The notes under the pieces are model-generated. The model ran no database searches and had not been told where the DNA came from. It saw only the letters and a program-made list of their open reading frames with translations. The position numbers and the translations under genes were made by a program. A stretch of DNA of 64,000 nucleotides from Mycolicibacterium hassiacum DSM 44199 (GTDB lineage: Bacteria > Actinomycetota > Actinomycetes > Mycobacteriales > Mycobacteriaceae): assembly GCF_900603025.1 (NCBI RefSeq), contig NZ_LR026975.1:3038001-3102000 (forward strand), given 5' to 3'. Positions within the stretch are counted from its first letter, which is position 1. Every line of letters begins with the position of its first letter. This document shows positions 38,740 through 48,217 of this stretch, piece after piece.

Positions 38740-39835
38740 CGGCGATGTAACCCAGCGTCGTCAGCGTCGCGACGATGTACACCAGTCCGGCCCACGCCAG
38801 ATACCACGGCCGGGAGATCGCCCACAGCTCCGACTGCGCGAAGCCCAGTAACCACGGCACCCCGACCAGCAGCAGCACCAGCCATGCCCAGCCCAGCAGC
38901 CTGGCTCCCCGGCGGGTGCCCAGCGGCCCGTGCAGCAACCAGATCATCAACGGCAGCAGCCATACCCAGTGGTGGGTCCACGAGATCGGCGACAGCAACA
39001 ACCCGAACAGCTGCACCACCACGAGCGCGCCCAGCCGGTCGGCGGCGCCGCCGATGGCCCGCCAGGCCAGCGCCGCCAGCACCGCGGTGAGGGCGATGCC
39101 GGCGATCACCAACGGCCCGTAGCCCGCGTCGTAGCCCAGGATCCGGGAGATGCCGCCGCGCCACGACTGGTTGGTCGAGGTGCCGATCGGCCCCACCCGC
39201 TGAGCTTCGCCGAGCAGTTGGGTGAAGTAGTACCAGGTCTCGTCGCGCAGCAGCACCGCGGACAGGACGACGGTCGCGAGGAATACGCCGGCGCTCCCGA
39301 ACACCACCCCCCAGCGCCGCGCGCCGAGGAAGTACAGGCCCGACACCGCAGGGGTCAGCTTGATGCCGGCCGCCACCCCGACCAGCAGGCCCGACACCCA
39401 GCCGCGGGTGCTGTACACGGCGTAGAGCACCGCCAGCACCAGCAGCACGTTGATCTGCCCGTAGTCGAAGGTGCTGCGCAGCGGCTCGAGCCAGATCCCC
39501 ACCGCCGTCCACAGCATCGTGCTGCGCGGGTCGACCGCGCCGAGCAGCCGCTGGCTGATGCGGACCACGCCGTACAGCGCGGCGATGCTCACCAGATGCG
39601 ACGCCAGTGCCAACACGCCGAACGGCACCATGTGCAGCGGGTAGAACACCAGCGCCGCGAACGGTGGATAGGTGAACGGCAGCGCGAAGTCGGGGGTCTG
39701 CTCGCCGTAGACGTACGAGTAGAGCTCGCCGCCGTCGAGCATGGCCGCCCCGCCGACGTAGACGTGCAGGTCGACGAAGTTCGCGCCGTTCGGCGCCAGA
39801 TAGGTCCACGCCAGCCGCGCCGCGACGCTGATCAC
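38717..39835 (-). CDS. pimE: Polyprenol-phosphate-mannose-dependent alpha-(1,2)-mannosyltransferase
   Basis: At least 372 residues, a GT-C glycosyltransferase with about nine or more membrane helices. [14 protein letters not shown] near the start supplies the acidic catalytic region typical of mycobacterial GT-C mannosyltransferases; [16 protein letters not shown] is a shared motif. It adds mannose from polyprenyl-phosphate-mannose to PIM4 on the outer leaflet for higher PIMs. The first usual start is GTG 39835, but the frame upstream encodes [20 protein letters not shown], a continuous helix, so the true N-terminus probably lies further up (CTG at 39874 or another non-standard start). Confidence 0.85.
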   Translation of the reverse strand: MISVAARLAWTYLAPNGANFVDLHVYVGGAAMLDGGELYSYVYGEQTPDFALPFTYPPFAALVFYPLHMVPFGVLALASHLVSIAALYGVVRISQRLLGAVDPRSTMLWTAVGIWLEPLRSTFDYGQINVLLVLAVLYAVYSTRGWVSGLLVGVAAGIKLTPAVSGLYFLGARRWGVVFGSAGVFLATVVLSAVLLRDETWYYFTQLLGEAQRVGPIGTSTNQSWRGGISRILGYDAGYGPLVIAGIALTAVLAALAWRAIGGAADRLGALVVVQLFGLLLSPISWTHHWVWLLPLMIWLLHGPLGTRRGARLLGWAWLVLLLVGVPWLLGFAQSELWAISRPWYLAWAGLVYIVATLTTLGYIAATGRRRR

Positions 39836-40052
39836 GAGCGCAAACGGGGCAACCGCCGCGACCCGGGGAGACAGCCGCGGCCCTCGCGTTCGAAGTTCGG
39901 TGACGGTGTCTACTCCCTCGAGACTAACGATCGGATCACCGATTCCCCTCGAGGCCGTAACGGTTGAATAACCGCCTCATGTGTCACTTGAGTAACACCA
40001 GTAACCGCGTAGCTTCGGCGGCAGGCGTGCCTACAACCGGAACGGGAGAACC

Positions 40053-40673
40053 ATGCACAGCATCAGAAAACTGTTTGCGACCACGATGATTGCCGCCGCA
40101 GGGGCAGTCTCGGCCGCCGTCGCCGTCAGCGCCGGGGCCGCCGCGCAGCCCGCCCCGCCCGCACCCGCACCGAACGTGCCGGGTCTGCCGATGCTGCAGC
40201 AACTGGCGGCCAATCCCTCGGCCGCCAACCAGTTGATGCAGGGCCTCACCAACATGCTCAACGGCGCCGCGTCCGGCCAGACGCAGTCGCCGGCTCCGGT
40301 CGCCCCGCCCCCGCCGACGGCCAGTGCGTCGGTCACGCTGCCCCAGCCCGCCGCGACGCCGGCCGTCCCGGCCGCGACCACGCCGGCGGCAAACCCGGGT
40401 GCGGCGGCGACGAACAACCTGGTGCCGCAGGGCCAGGTGACCGTGCCGCACGTGCCGTTCTCGCCGGTGCCGCTGCCGAAGGAGGTGTCCTTCCCAGAGG
40501 ACTTCGCGGCGCTGATGCCCGCCGGCACCCCGTTGGCGAACCTGCTGCCGGCCAACTCGCCCAAGGCGGCCACGCCGCCGGCCACTCCGGGCGGCGCCCC
40601 CGCGGGTCCGGCCACCCCGCCGGCGAACCCCGCCATCCCGCCGCTGCTGTCCCCGCTGTCGGCGTTGCCGTAA
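40053..40673 (+). CDS. Secreted Ala/Pro-rich protein (Rv1158c-like)
   Basis: 206 residues with a Sec signal peptide (MHSIRKLFATTMIAAAGAVS, cleavage near AGAAA-QPA about residue 31). The mature protein is low complexity, about half Ala and Pro, with a short helical piece (MLQQLAANPSAANQLMQGL) and VPHVPFSPVPLPKEVSFPED. It is probably an extended cell-wall protein of unknown function. The ATG follows AACGGGAGAACC. It is paired with the next Ala/Pro-rich gene 49 nt downstream. Confidence 0.8.
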   Translation: MHSIRKLFATTMIAAAGAVSAAVAVSAGAAAQPAPPAPAPNVPGLPMLQQLAANPSAANQLMQGLTNMLNGAASGQTQSPAPVAPPPPTASASVTLPQPAATPAVPAATTPAANPGAAATNNLVPQGQVTVPHVPFSPVPLPKEVSFPEDFAALMPAGTPLANLLPANSPKAATPPATPGGAPAGPATPPANPAIPPLLSPLSALP

Positions 40674-40722
40674 ACCGGCTGTCCGACAACGTAATCAGCG
40701 CACGACGAGCCCTGGGAGACTG

Positions 40723-41652
40723 ATGTCAGCCAAGTTGTTCACCTCGGTAGCGGCCACCCTCGCCTGCGCGGTCACGCTGCCCCTGGCCGGTGTGGCCCAG
40801 GCGGAGCCGGCTCCGCCCCTGCCGATCGACGGGTTCCAGGCGCCCGGTCTGTCGGCCGTGCAGGGCCTGGCCCCGGCGATCCAGCAGGCCGCCGCTGATC
40901 CGACCAACGCGGCATCGACATTGATGGCCGCCGCCGCGGTGTTCGCCGGGGACGCCGCGGCACCGGCCGAATCCCGCAACGTCGCAACGGCGGTCAACCA
41001 GTTCGTCGCGCACACCCCCGCACCGGGCGCGGTGCCCGGTGCGCAGGCACACCTCCCGGCCGGGGTCAACCCGCGCTACGCGGTGGGCCCGGTGCCCGCG
41101 CCGGATGCGCACATCGCCGGGGAGCCCGCCGCGCCCGGGCCCGCAGCGCCGACCCCGCCCGCCGAGCCGCAGGCGGCCCCGGCACCCGAAGCGCCCGCCG
41201 CCCCGGAGGCGGCGACGCCGCCGGGGCTGACATTCGGGCCGGACGCCCCGCCGGTTCAGGAGTTCATGTACCCGTCGATCAGCAACAACTGCCTGGCCGA
41301 CGGCGGCAACGTGCTGGCCACCGCGATCTCGGTGGCCGGGCCCGCCGACATCCCGACGCCGGGGCCGGGGCCGGGGCAGACGGCGTACGTGTTCACCGCG
41401 ATCGGCACACCGGGACCGGCGCCGGAGCAGAAGCTGCCGCTGAACGTGACCTGGGTGAATCTGACCACCGGCAAGTCGGGCACCGCCACCCTCACCCCGC
41501 GCCCGGACATCAACCCGGACGGCCCGACCACGCTCACCGCGATCGTCGACACCGGCTCGGGCAGCATCATCTCGACGATCTTCGGTCAGGTCACCACCGT
41601 CGAGAAGCAGTGTCAGTTCATGCCGACCATCGGATCCACCGTCGTGCCCTGA
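40723..41652 (+). CDS. Secreted Ala/Pro-rich protein with C-terminal beta domain (Rv1157c-like)
   Basis: 309 residues. Signal peptide MSAKLFTSVAATLACAVTLP with cleavage after GVAQA (about residue 27). A helical N-terminal part (DPTNAASTLMAAAAVFAG) leads to an Ala/Pro-rich hinge (residues about 135-170). The C-terminal 130 residues look folded and beta-rich (LNVTWVNLTTGKSGTATLTP), with a Cys pair (NNCLADGG and KQCQFMP) that may form a disulfide. Function unknown. It is followed by a strong hairpin terminator. Confidence 0.8.
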   Translation: MSAKLFTSVAATLACAVTLPLAGVAQAEPAPPLPIDGFQAPGLSAVQGLAPAIQQAAADPTNAASTLMAAAAVFAGDAAAPAESRNVATAVNQFVAHTPAPGAVPGAQAHLPAGVNPRYAVGPVPAPDAHIAGEPAAPGPAAPTPPAEPQAAPAPEAPAAPEAATPPGLTFGPDAPPVQEFMYPSISNNCLADGGNVLATAISVAGPADIPTPGPGPGQTAYVFTAIGTPGPAPEQKLPLNVTWVNLTTGKSGTATLTPRPDINPDGPTTLTAIVDTGSGSIISTIFGQVTTVEKQCQFMPTIGSTVVP

Positions 41653-41686
41653 CGCGCCCCCCGAGGGTACGGCGGGCCCGAAAACA

Positions 41687-41719
41687 CAGAATTCCCGGTC
41701 CTGGCGACCGGGAATTCTG
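41687..41719. terminator. Strong hairpin terminator between convergent genes
   Basis: Perfect 14-bp arms CAGAATTCCCGGTC (41687-41700) and GACCGGGAATTCTG (41706-41719) with a 5-nt loop. It sits 35 nt after the Ala/Pro-rich gene and 12 nt before the stop of the convergent small gene, so it can serve both strands. Confidence 0.8.
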
Positions 41720-41731
41720 CTGTTCGGGGAC

Positions 41732-41878
41732 TCAGTACGCCATGAACAGGATGGCGTCGCGGTCGTATTCGAGGCCGGGATGGGACTCTTTCAGATGCTG
41801 CTGGGCCTTCTCCACCAGATCGTCCTCGTCCTTGCCGACGATGGCCTCACCGCAGGGGCAGTTCAGATGTGTCTTCAT
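41732..41878 (-). CDS. 48-residue DUF1059-like protein
   Basis: A small protein, MKTHLNCPCGEAIVGKDEDD at the start and ending AILFMAY. NCPCGE (Cys pair) and the His in LKESHPG match the DUF1059 layout, a small domain with a probable metal site. It is cytosolic and of unknown role. It stands between the hairpin terminator and the Rv1156-like gene on the same strand (62 nt gap). Confidence 0.75.
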   Translation of the reverse strand: MKTHLNCPCGEAIVGKDEDDLVEKAQQHLKESHPGLEYDRDAILFMAY

Positions 41879-41940
41879 GCCCCTAACCATTGCACAGACG
41901 GGCATCTCAGTCATGGATCTGTGCGACGCAAGGCGCTCGG

Positions 41941-42528
41941 TCAGCCCTTCGCCCCGGAGGCGGCTTTCTTCGCGGCCTTGGCCTGCTTCTTGTACGAGCG
42001 CACCTTCTCCAGCGACGCGGCGTCGACGACATCGGCCACCGACATGAACGTGCCGGCCTTGCCGTAGTCGCCGGCGGCCTTGCGCCAGCCGGTCGGCGTC
42101 ACGCCGTACTGCTTGCCCAGCAGGGCGAGGAAGATCTTGGCCTTCTGCTCGCCGAACCCGGGCAGCTCCTTGAGCCGGCGCAGCACCTCGGGTCCGTCCG
42201 GATCGCCCGACGTCCAGATCGCCGAGGCGTCCCCGTCGTAACGATCCACCACCAGCTGGGCCAGCGCCTGGATCCGCTTGGCCATCGACCCCGGATACCG
42301 GTGGATCGCCGGAGGCGCTGAGCACACGGCGGCGAACCTCTCGGGGTCGTAGTCGGCGATCTCGCGTACATCGAACCCGCCGAGCCGGTCCGCGATCTTC
42401 TTCGGGCCCGCGAACGCGTGCTCCATCGGGTACTGCTGATCCAGCAGCATCCCGGTCAGCAACGCGAACGGGTTGGACTCGAGCAGCTCATCGGCCGCGG
42501 GATCCTGTACCAGCTGCAGTTTCGCCAC
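41941..42528 (-). CDS. HhH-GPD-type base-excision repair family protein (Rv1156-like)
   Basis: 195 residues. The helix-hairpin-helix part is in LKELPGFGEQKAKIFLALLG; MLLDQQYPMEHAFAGPKKI resembles the start of the GPD fold. The C-terminus is Lys/Ala-rich, with basic residues that could contact DNA. The glycosylase function is inferred from the family; the catalytic Asp cannot be placed with confidence. GTG 42528 begins VAKLQLVQDPAADELL. Confidence 0.8.
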   Translation of the reverse strand: MAKLQLVQDPAADELLESNPFALLTGMLLDQQYPMEHAFAGPKKIADRLGGFDVREIADYDPERFAAVCSAPPAIHRYPGSMAKRIQALAQLVVDRYDGDASAIWTSGDPDGPEVLRRLKELPGFGEQKAKIFLALLGKQYGVTPTGWRKAAGDYGKAGTFMSVADVVDAASLEKVRSYKKQAKAAKKAASGAKG

Positions 42529-42618
42529 GCCGTCAGTCTAGGTGTCCACCGCGAAACCGTATTCGTGCCGGGAAAGTGCGAGTAGCGGCCTGCCGGAATA
42601 CAGTCTCGGCGGCTGCGG

Positions 42619-43809
42619 TTGGATTCCCGCGTGCGCCGATTCGCCTTCCCGCTGCTGGCCTACGCGTTCGCCGCGGTGATGACCGGCACCACGATGCCCA
42701 CCCCGATGTACGCGCACTACGCCGCACAACTGGGTTTCGGGGTGGTGACCACGACCGTCGTCTACGCCACCTACGCCGGCGGGGTGCTGGTGGCGCTGCT
42801 GCTGTTCGGACGCTGGTCGGACGCGGTGGGCAGGCGGCCGCTGCTGCTCGGCGGGCTGGCCGCCGCGCTGATCAGCGGCGCGGTGTTCCTCGCCGCCGAC
42901 TCGGTGACGCTGCTGCTGATCGGGCGGTTCTTCTCGGGCCTGTCGGCGGGTGTGTTCACGGGTACCGCGACCGCCGCGGTCATCGAGGCCGCACCGGCCC
43001 CGTGGCGGTCACGGGCCGCCGCGGTGGCGACGGTCGCCAACATCGGTGGGCTGGGCCTCGGCCCGGTGCTGGCCGGGCTGCTGGTGCAGTACGCCCCGCA
43101 GCCGCTGCGGCTCAGCTTCGTCGTGCATATCGCGATGGTCGTGCTGGCCGCCGCGGCGGTGATCACCGCACCCGAGACGTCTCCGCGCGCGGGGCGGTTG
43201 GCACTGCAGCGGTTGTCGGTGCCACCCGAGGTGCGTTCGGTGTTCGTGGTGGCCGGCATCGCGGCGTTCGCCGGTTTCGCGGTGACCGGGTTGTACGCGG
43301 CGGTGGCGCCGTCGTTCGTCGTCGAGGTCGTCGGCACCGCCAACCAGGCCGTCGCCGGGGCGACGGCCGGTTCGATCTTCGCCGCCTCGGCCGTCGCGCA
43401 GGTGCTGGCCAACCGGATGGACCCGCGGCGGGCGCTGGTGGTCGGCTGCGCGGTGCTCGTCGCCGGCATGGCGGTGCTCGCGGTCGCGTTGCAGACGTCG
43501 TCGCTGCCCGGGCTCATCGCGGCGGCGGTGACCGCCGGTGCGGGCCAGGGCATCGGTTTCAGCCGCGGGCTGGCCGCGATCGCCGCACGCACCCCGGCCG
43601 AGCGCCGCGCCGAGGTCAACTCGACGTACTTCGGCATCGGCTACATCGCGATCTCGCTGCCGATCGTCGGGTTCGGGCTGGCTGCCGAGGTCTGGGGTTT
43701 GCGGGCCGCCGGGGTGAGCTTCGCGGTCGGGGTGGCGCTGCTGGCCGCGGTGTGCCTGGCCGCCGTGCTGGTCCAGACCCGCTCGCGGCGCAGCGCCGCA
43801 GCGGTTTGA
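42619..43809 (+). CDS. MFS transporter
   Basis: About 396 residues with 12 hydrophobic helices. The MFS motif between helices 2 and 3 is FGRWSDAVGRRPLLL, and RFFSGLSAGVFTGTATA is the typical helix-5 drug-efflux-like region. It is probably a proton antiporter of small molecules; the substrate is unknown. The start may be TTG 42619 or GTG 42631. It does not belong to the M. tuberculosis order and is followed by a membrane acyltransferase on the same strand. Confidence 0.85.
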   Translation: MDSRVRRFAFPLLAYAFAAVMTGTTMPTPMYAHYAAQLGFGVVTTTVVYATYAGGVLVALLLFGRWSDAVGRRPLLLGGLAAALISGAVFLAADSVTLLLIGRFFSGLSAGVFTGTATAAVIEAAPAPWRSRAAAVATVANIGGLGLGPVLAGLLVQYAPQPLRLSFVVHIAMVVLAAAAVITAPETSPRAGRLALQRLSVPPEVRSVFVVAGIAAFAGFAVTGLYAAVAPSFVVEVVGTANQAVAGATAGSIFAASAVAQVLANRMDPRRALVVGCAVLVAGMAVLAVALQTSSLPGLIAAAVTAGAGQGIGFSRGLAAIAARTPAERRAEVNSTYFGIGYIAISLPIVGFGLAAEVWGLRAAGVSFAVGVALLAAVCLAAVLVQTRSRRSAAAV

Positions 43810-43858
43810 GTGGTTCTACTCATCCGCCGCACCGGGTTTGCCCAGCAGACTCGAAGGC

Positions 43859-45208
43859 ATGGCGACGTTTCTTTCTCAGGGGTTTCCGTCTCCGGCCGAG
43901 GTCGAGGCCATCACCCCGGCCTCACGGGACCGGGCCATCGACGTCATCCGCATCGTCGCGTTGGTCGGGGTGGTCGTCGGCCACACCGTGATGGCGACCA
44001 GCGTGATCAGCGAGGGCGTGTTCGTCTGGGGCAACCTGCTCACCGCATCCCCGGTGTTCCAGGCGCTGACCTGGGTCTTCCAGATCATGCCGCTGTTCTT
44101 CTTCGCCGGTGTGGCCGCCTCGGTCGAGTCCTGGCGCGCCGGCGGCAGCTGGGGCAACTGGCTGCTGCGCCGCTGCACCCGGCTGTACCGCCCGGTGTTC
44201 TACTACCTGGCGTTCTGGGCGGTGGCGCTGACCGCGGCCCGGTTCGTGCTGCCGCTGCACGTCTGGCGGCCGATCGCCGGGATCTCCACCCAGCTGCTGT
44301 GGTTCCTCGGTGCGTATGTGCTGGTGCTCGCCGCGGTGCCGATGCTGGCCCGCATCACCACCACGCGCCGCCTGGTCGCCGCGGTGGCCGGCCTGTACGC
44401 GGCGATCGCGATCGTCGATGTCATCCGGATCAACGTCGACGGCCTCGGCGCGCTCGGCTACCTCAACCTGTCGGTGTGGCTGATCCCGGGCCTGCTCGGG
44501 GTGGCCTACCGGCGGGAGTTGTTGTCCCGCACCACCGCGCTCGGGCTGGCCGCGGGGATGCTGGCGGTCAACCTGGCGCTGCTGGTGTTCGGCCCCTACG
44601 AACTGAGCCTGGTCGGGATCGAGACCCAGCAGCTGAAGAACATGACGCCGCCGTCGCTGCTGATGGCCGGCCACGCGATCATGATGTGCGCGGTGGCGAT
44701 CGCCGCCGCCCCCGCGATCGCCCGCTGGGCGCAGCGGCCCCGGGTGTGGTGGCTGGTCGCGATCGGCAATACCGGCGCGATGACGCTGTACCTGTGGCAC
44801 ATGCCGCCGCTGCTGGCCACCCACCTGGCGTTCGACCTGCTCGGTCATCCGCGATCCGACCCGTCCGCGCCCGGGTTCATCGGGCTGTCGGTGCTGCAGC
44901 TGCTGATCGTGGCGGCGCTGGTCGCGGTGCTGTTCGTGGCGCTGCGGCCGCTGGAGAACAACCCGCTGCCGCTGTGGGACGGCGGGTTCGTCGCCGGTCC
45001 CGGGCCGCGCAGCGCGACGGTCGGCGCCCTGCTGTGCGTCGCCGGCGCGGCTACCCTGGCGTCGGTGGCGTGGGGCCTGAAGGATCAGGGCCTGTACTGC
45101 GCGGCGGTCATGCTCGTCGCGCTGGTCGCGGCCCGGGCGCTGGCCACCGGCGCGCCGGCGGACACCGAAGCGTCACCGGCCGCGACGGTGCCGGCGGCGC
45201 GAGGCTAG
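43859..45208 (+). CDS. Membrane acyltransferase 3 family protein
   Basis: 449 residues with ten or more hydrophobic helices. The N-terminal RDRAIDVIRIVALVGVVVGH contains the conserved RxxAxDxxRxxAxxxVxxxH pattern of acyltransferase 3 proteins. LYLWHMPPLL near residue 310 is also typical. These proteins O-acylate sugars or lipids at the cell envelope. ATG 43859 follows GAAGG; a TTG 21 nt upstream is less likely. Confidence 0.85.
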   Translation: MATFLSQGFPSPAEVEAITPASRDRAIDVIRIVALVGVVVGHTVMATSVISEGVFVWGNLLTASPVFQALTWVFQIMPLFFFAGVAASVESWRAGGSWGNWLLRRCTRLYRPVFYYLAFWAVALTAARFVLPLHVWRPIAGISTQLLWFLGAYVLVLAAVPMLARITTTRRLVAAVAGLYAAIAIVDVIRINVDGLGALGYLNLSVWLIPGLLGVAYRRELLSRTTALGLAAGMLAVNLALLVFGPYELSLVGIETQQLKNMTPPSLLMAGHAIMMCAVAIAAAPAIARWAQRPRVWWLVAIGNTGAMTLYLWHMPPLLATHLAFDLLGHPRSDPSAPGFIGLSVLQLLIVAALVAVLFVALRPLENNPLPLWDGGFVAGPGPRSATVGALLCVAGAATLASVAWGLKDQGLYCAAVMLVALVAARALATGAPADTEASPAATVPAARG

Positions 45209-45230
45209 CCCGTCGAGCAGTCACCGCAGT

Positions 45231-45261
45231 CACGGCCGCGGCGCTCACCGCCGCGGCCGTG
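45231..45261. terminator. Perfect 13-bp hairpin between convergent genes
   Basis: CACGGCCGCGGCG (45231-45243), loop CTCAC, CGCCGCGGCCGTG (45249-45261). It lies 22 nt after the acyltransferase stop and 8 nt before the end of the convergent Rv1155-like gene, so it can terminate both strands. Confidence 0.75.
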
Positions 45262-45269
45262 GCGTGTGG

Positions 45270-45722
<453 letters not shown>

Positions 45723-45730
45723 CTATCGGT

Positions 45731-46564
45731 CTATCGGCCCAGCGCACAGAGCCACTCGCACCACCGGTCTATGCCCTGACCGGTGCGGGCGCTGGTCTCG
45801 ATCGTGACCACGTCGGGGTTGACGCTGCGCAGGTTGCGGTAGAACGTCTCCAGGTCGTAGTCGAGGTGCGGGATGAGGTCGACCTTGTTGACCAGGACCA
45901 GCTGCGCCGCCCGGAACATGCCCGGGTACTTCAGCGGCTTCTCCTCGCCCTCGGTCACCGAATACACCATCGCCGAGGCGTGCGCACCGACGTCGAACTC
46001 GGCCGGGCACACCAGGTTGCCCACGTTCTCGATGATGACCAGGTCCAGCTCGGCCAGCGGCAGCCGCGGCAGCGCCGAGCGCACCATCGGCGCGTCGAGG
46101 TGGCATTCGCCGCCGAAGCCCTTGGAGGTGTTGATCAACGAGATCGCCGCGCCGAAACCGTTGAGCCGGTCGGCGTCGATGCTGGTTTCGATGTCGCCCT
46201 CGATCACGCCGATCCGCCGCCGGCCCTGCAGCCGGCGCAGGGTCTCGGCGAGCACGGTCGTCTTGCCCGCGCCCGGCGAGGACATCAGGTTCACCGCGGT
46301 CACCCCGGCGGCGTCGAAATCGCGCCGGTTGGCCGCGGCGGTCTGGTCGTTCTCCTCGAAGATCCGTTCCAGCACCACCACGCGCTCGGCGCCGGTGGCG
46401 TAGCCGGAGTGGTCCCCGTGCTCGCTGACGGCGCCCCCCGGCGCGGGCGCGTGATCATGACCGTGGTCGTGACCGTGACCGTGGTCGTGGTCGTGACCGT
46501 GACCGTGGTCATGACCGTGATCGTGCGAATGGTCGTGGTCGTCGTGCCGGTGGAACCTGCCCAT
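45731..46564 (-). CDS. hypB: Hydrogenase nickel incorporation GTPase with His-rich N-terminus
   Basis: 277 residues. Residues 3-38 alternate His with Asp/Gly (more than 15 His), a nickel storage or sequestration region. The SIMIBI GTPase follows: P-loop LMSSPGAGKTT, metal-binding GGECHLDAPMV and ENVGNLVCPAEF, NKVDL specificity motif. With HypA it delivers nickel to the hydrogenase large subunit. Its ATG is 2 nt after the hypA stop. Both run leftward, away from the main huc operon. Confidence 0.95.
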   Translation of the reverse strand: MGRFHRHDDHDHSHDHGHDHGHGHDHDHGHGHDHGHDHAPAPGGAVSEHGDHSGYATGAERVVVLERIFEENDQTAAANRRDFDAAGVTAVNLMSSPGAGKTTVLAETLRRLQGRRRIGVIEGDIETSIDADRLNGFGAAISLINTSKGFGGECHLDAPMVRSALPRLPLAELDLVIIENVGNLVCPAEFDVGAHASAMVYSVTEGEEKPLKYPGMFRAAQLVLVNKVDLIPHLDYDLETFYRNLRSVNPDVVTIETSARTGQGIDRWCEWLCALGR

Positions 46565-46566
46565 GC

Positions 46567-46905
46567 CTATACCTCTGCCAATTCCAGTGTGGTGATGAGG
46601 AATTCGTCGCCCTGGATCAGTTCCACGGGTTGCCCGGCGCAGTCCGGGCAGGCCAGAACCGGGGCATCGAGAACGTGTTCGCGACCGCATCCGCTGCACC
46701 TGATCTTGGCGGGAACCTGTTCCACCCGCAGCTCCGCACCGGCCAGCTCGGAGCTCTCGGTCACCAGTGTCCAGCAGTAGCTCAGGGTGTCGGGCACGAT
46801 CTGGCGCATCGCTCCGACCTGAACGTGGACCGCGCGGACCGGACGGCCGGCGGCGTGCTTCTGGACGATGCCGATCATCGAATGGCAGATCGAAAGCTCG
46901 TGCAC
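46567..46905 (-). CDS. hypA: Hydrogenase nickel incorporation protein
   Basis: 112 residues. The N-terminal (M)HELS carries the nickel-binding His, and the zinc site is CSGCGREHVLDAPVLACPDC. A strong AGGAGG precedes the GTG start at 46905. The AraC-type gene ends 46 nt upstream on the same strand, so an araC-hypA-hypB transcript is likely. Confidence 0.94.
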   Translation of the reverse strand: MHELSICHSMIGIVQKHAAGRPVRAVHVQVGAMRQIVPDTLSYCWTLVTESSELAGAELRVEQVPAKIRCSGCGREHVLDAPVLACPDCAGQPVELIQGDEFLITTLELAEV

Positions 46906-46951
46906 CGCGGTCCTCCTCGACTCGAGCCGACCATACTCCGCGCCCGGCGGG

Positions 46952-48010
46952 TCAGCTGCGCAGTGTCTCCGACGGCGTGGTCCCCCAGCGCTTGCGGTAC
47001 TCCGACGCGAAGCTGCCGAGATGGTGGAATCCCCACTTGTTGGCCACCTCGGTGACGGTCACGCCGTCGCTGGGCAGCGCATCGGACAGCTCCTCGTGCA
47101 CCCGCTCCAGCCGGCGATCGCGCACGTAGGCCATCGGTGACACACCGAGCTCCTCACGGAACGCCTGCTGGATCGAGCGCACGCTCATATGCACGTTGCG
47201 GGCAATGGACTCCATGGTGATCGGCTCGGCGAGATGACGGTCGATGTAGTCGATCGCCGCCTGCACCACCGGCCGGACCGGACGCTCGGACGGGCGGACG
47301 AACTCGCTGTGGTAGCTCGACGGCTGAATCAACACCAGGCTGTTCATCAGCAGGTCCTCCAGCCCGCTGATGCCGTGCCCGCCCTGCAGCAGCGACCCCT
47401 CGTGGAACACCTCGGTGTGCACCAGCTGCACGGCGGCGTGCCAGCGCACCGCGGTGTCGGTGGTCAGGTCGAATTCGGGTTCGAACACCAGCGGCTGGGT
47501 GAGCCGCCGGCCCCGCATCCGGACCAGGTACTCCAGCAGCGCCTGCTCCTCGATGCGGACCAGCAGCAGCGGCGAGTCGTCGTCGAAGCGCATGGTCAGC
47601 GGCCCGCCCGGGTTGCTCACCAGCGCCCGGATGGTGTTGGACTCGAACTCGTGGTCGTTGTGGCGGCACTGGACCCGGCCGTTCATCGGCATGTAGACGC
47701 CGAAGAAGCTGCCCATCGCCGGGAACTCCAGCACCGCGGCGACGTGCAGATCCAGGTACAGCATGCTGATGTTGCGCATCCGCACGCCGTGCATGGTGGC
47801 CGCGAACCCGGACATGTTGCCCGTGACGGTCAGCCGGGTCGGCGCCAGCGCCTGACCGATGAGCTTCGCCGCCTCGCGCACGTCCTCGGTGTAGAAGATC
47901 TCGCGGTTGGCCAGTGCCGGCGGCACCCCGCGCGAGCGAATCTTGCGCCGCACCGGTTTGGTGGTCCGGCGGGTGTCGATGAACCCCAGTCTGGCCAGCC
48001 GAGACGTCAT
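46952..48010 (-). CDS. AraC-family regulator divergent from the hydrogenase operon
   Basis: 352 residues. The N-terminal AraC_binding-like cupin region (FFGVYMPMNGRVQCRHNDHE) would bind a ligand or form the dimer. The C-terminal AraC HTH pair covers about residues 255-350 (ITMESIARNVHMSVRSIQQA, then VTEVANKWGFHHLGSFASEY and WGTTPSETLR). It lies between hypA (same strand, 46 nt) and the DUF1641 gene that opens the rightward huc operon, sharing a 207-bp divergent control region. That makes it a candidate regulator of the locus; the signal is unknown. Confidence 0.85.
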   Translation of the reverse strand: MTSRLARLGFIDTRRTTKPVRRKIRSRGVPPALANREIFYTEDVREAAKLIGQALAPTRLTVTGNMSGFAATMHGVRMRNISMLYLDLHVAAVLEFPAMGSFFGVYMPMNGRVQCRHNDHEFESNTIRALVSNPGGPLTMRFDDDSPLLLVRIEEQALLEYLVRMRGRRLTQPLVFEPEFDLTTDTAVRWHAAVQLVHTEVFHEGSLLQGGHGISGLEDLLMNSLVLIQPSSYHSEFVRPSERPVRPVVQAAIDYIDRHLAEPITMESIARNVHMSVRSIQQAFREELGVSPMAYVRDRRLERVHEELSDALPSDGVTVTEVANKWGFHHLGSFASEYRKRWGTTPSETLRS

Positions 48011-48217
48011 GTCATCGGCCCTCCGTCAGCCGGATTATCGGCTCGTTTTCTGGATAGTCAGCGGTGGTCATTCAAGTCTCCGAGCCTGATCTCACGCATC
48101 TGCGCGCAAAGGTCTGCGCTATTTTGACAACAGTTGCGCGATTGCGATAGGCCCGCCTGCGCTCGATGGCTACGGTGTGTGAGCACCGACACATACCACG
48201 TCGTAGGGAGGGCGCGA
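48011..48217. promoter_or_regulatory. Divergent control region of the huc locus
   Basis: 207 bp of lower G+C between the AraC gene and the DUF1641 gene. Visible elements are an inverted repeat AGCCG-N6-CGGCT (48028-48043), a -35-like TTGACA at 48124-48129 (no convincing -10 at proper spacing), and a strong GGGAGGG Shine-Dalgarno just before GTG 48218. It must contain the promoter of the long rightward operon. The operator call is tentative. Confidence 0.4.

Noticed and set aside
46447..46560. Alternating GACCGTG-like DNA considered as a simple repeat
   Set aside because: It codes for the His/Asp-rich N-terminus of HypB, a known nickel-binding feature.
48124..48152. Full sigma-A promoter for the huc operon at TTGACA
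   Set aside because: No TAnnnT-type -10 element at 16-18 bp spacing; only the -35-like box is clear.
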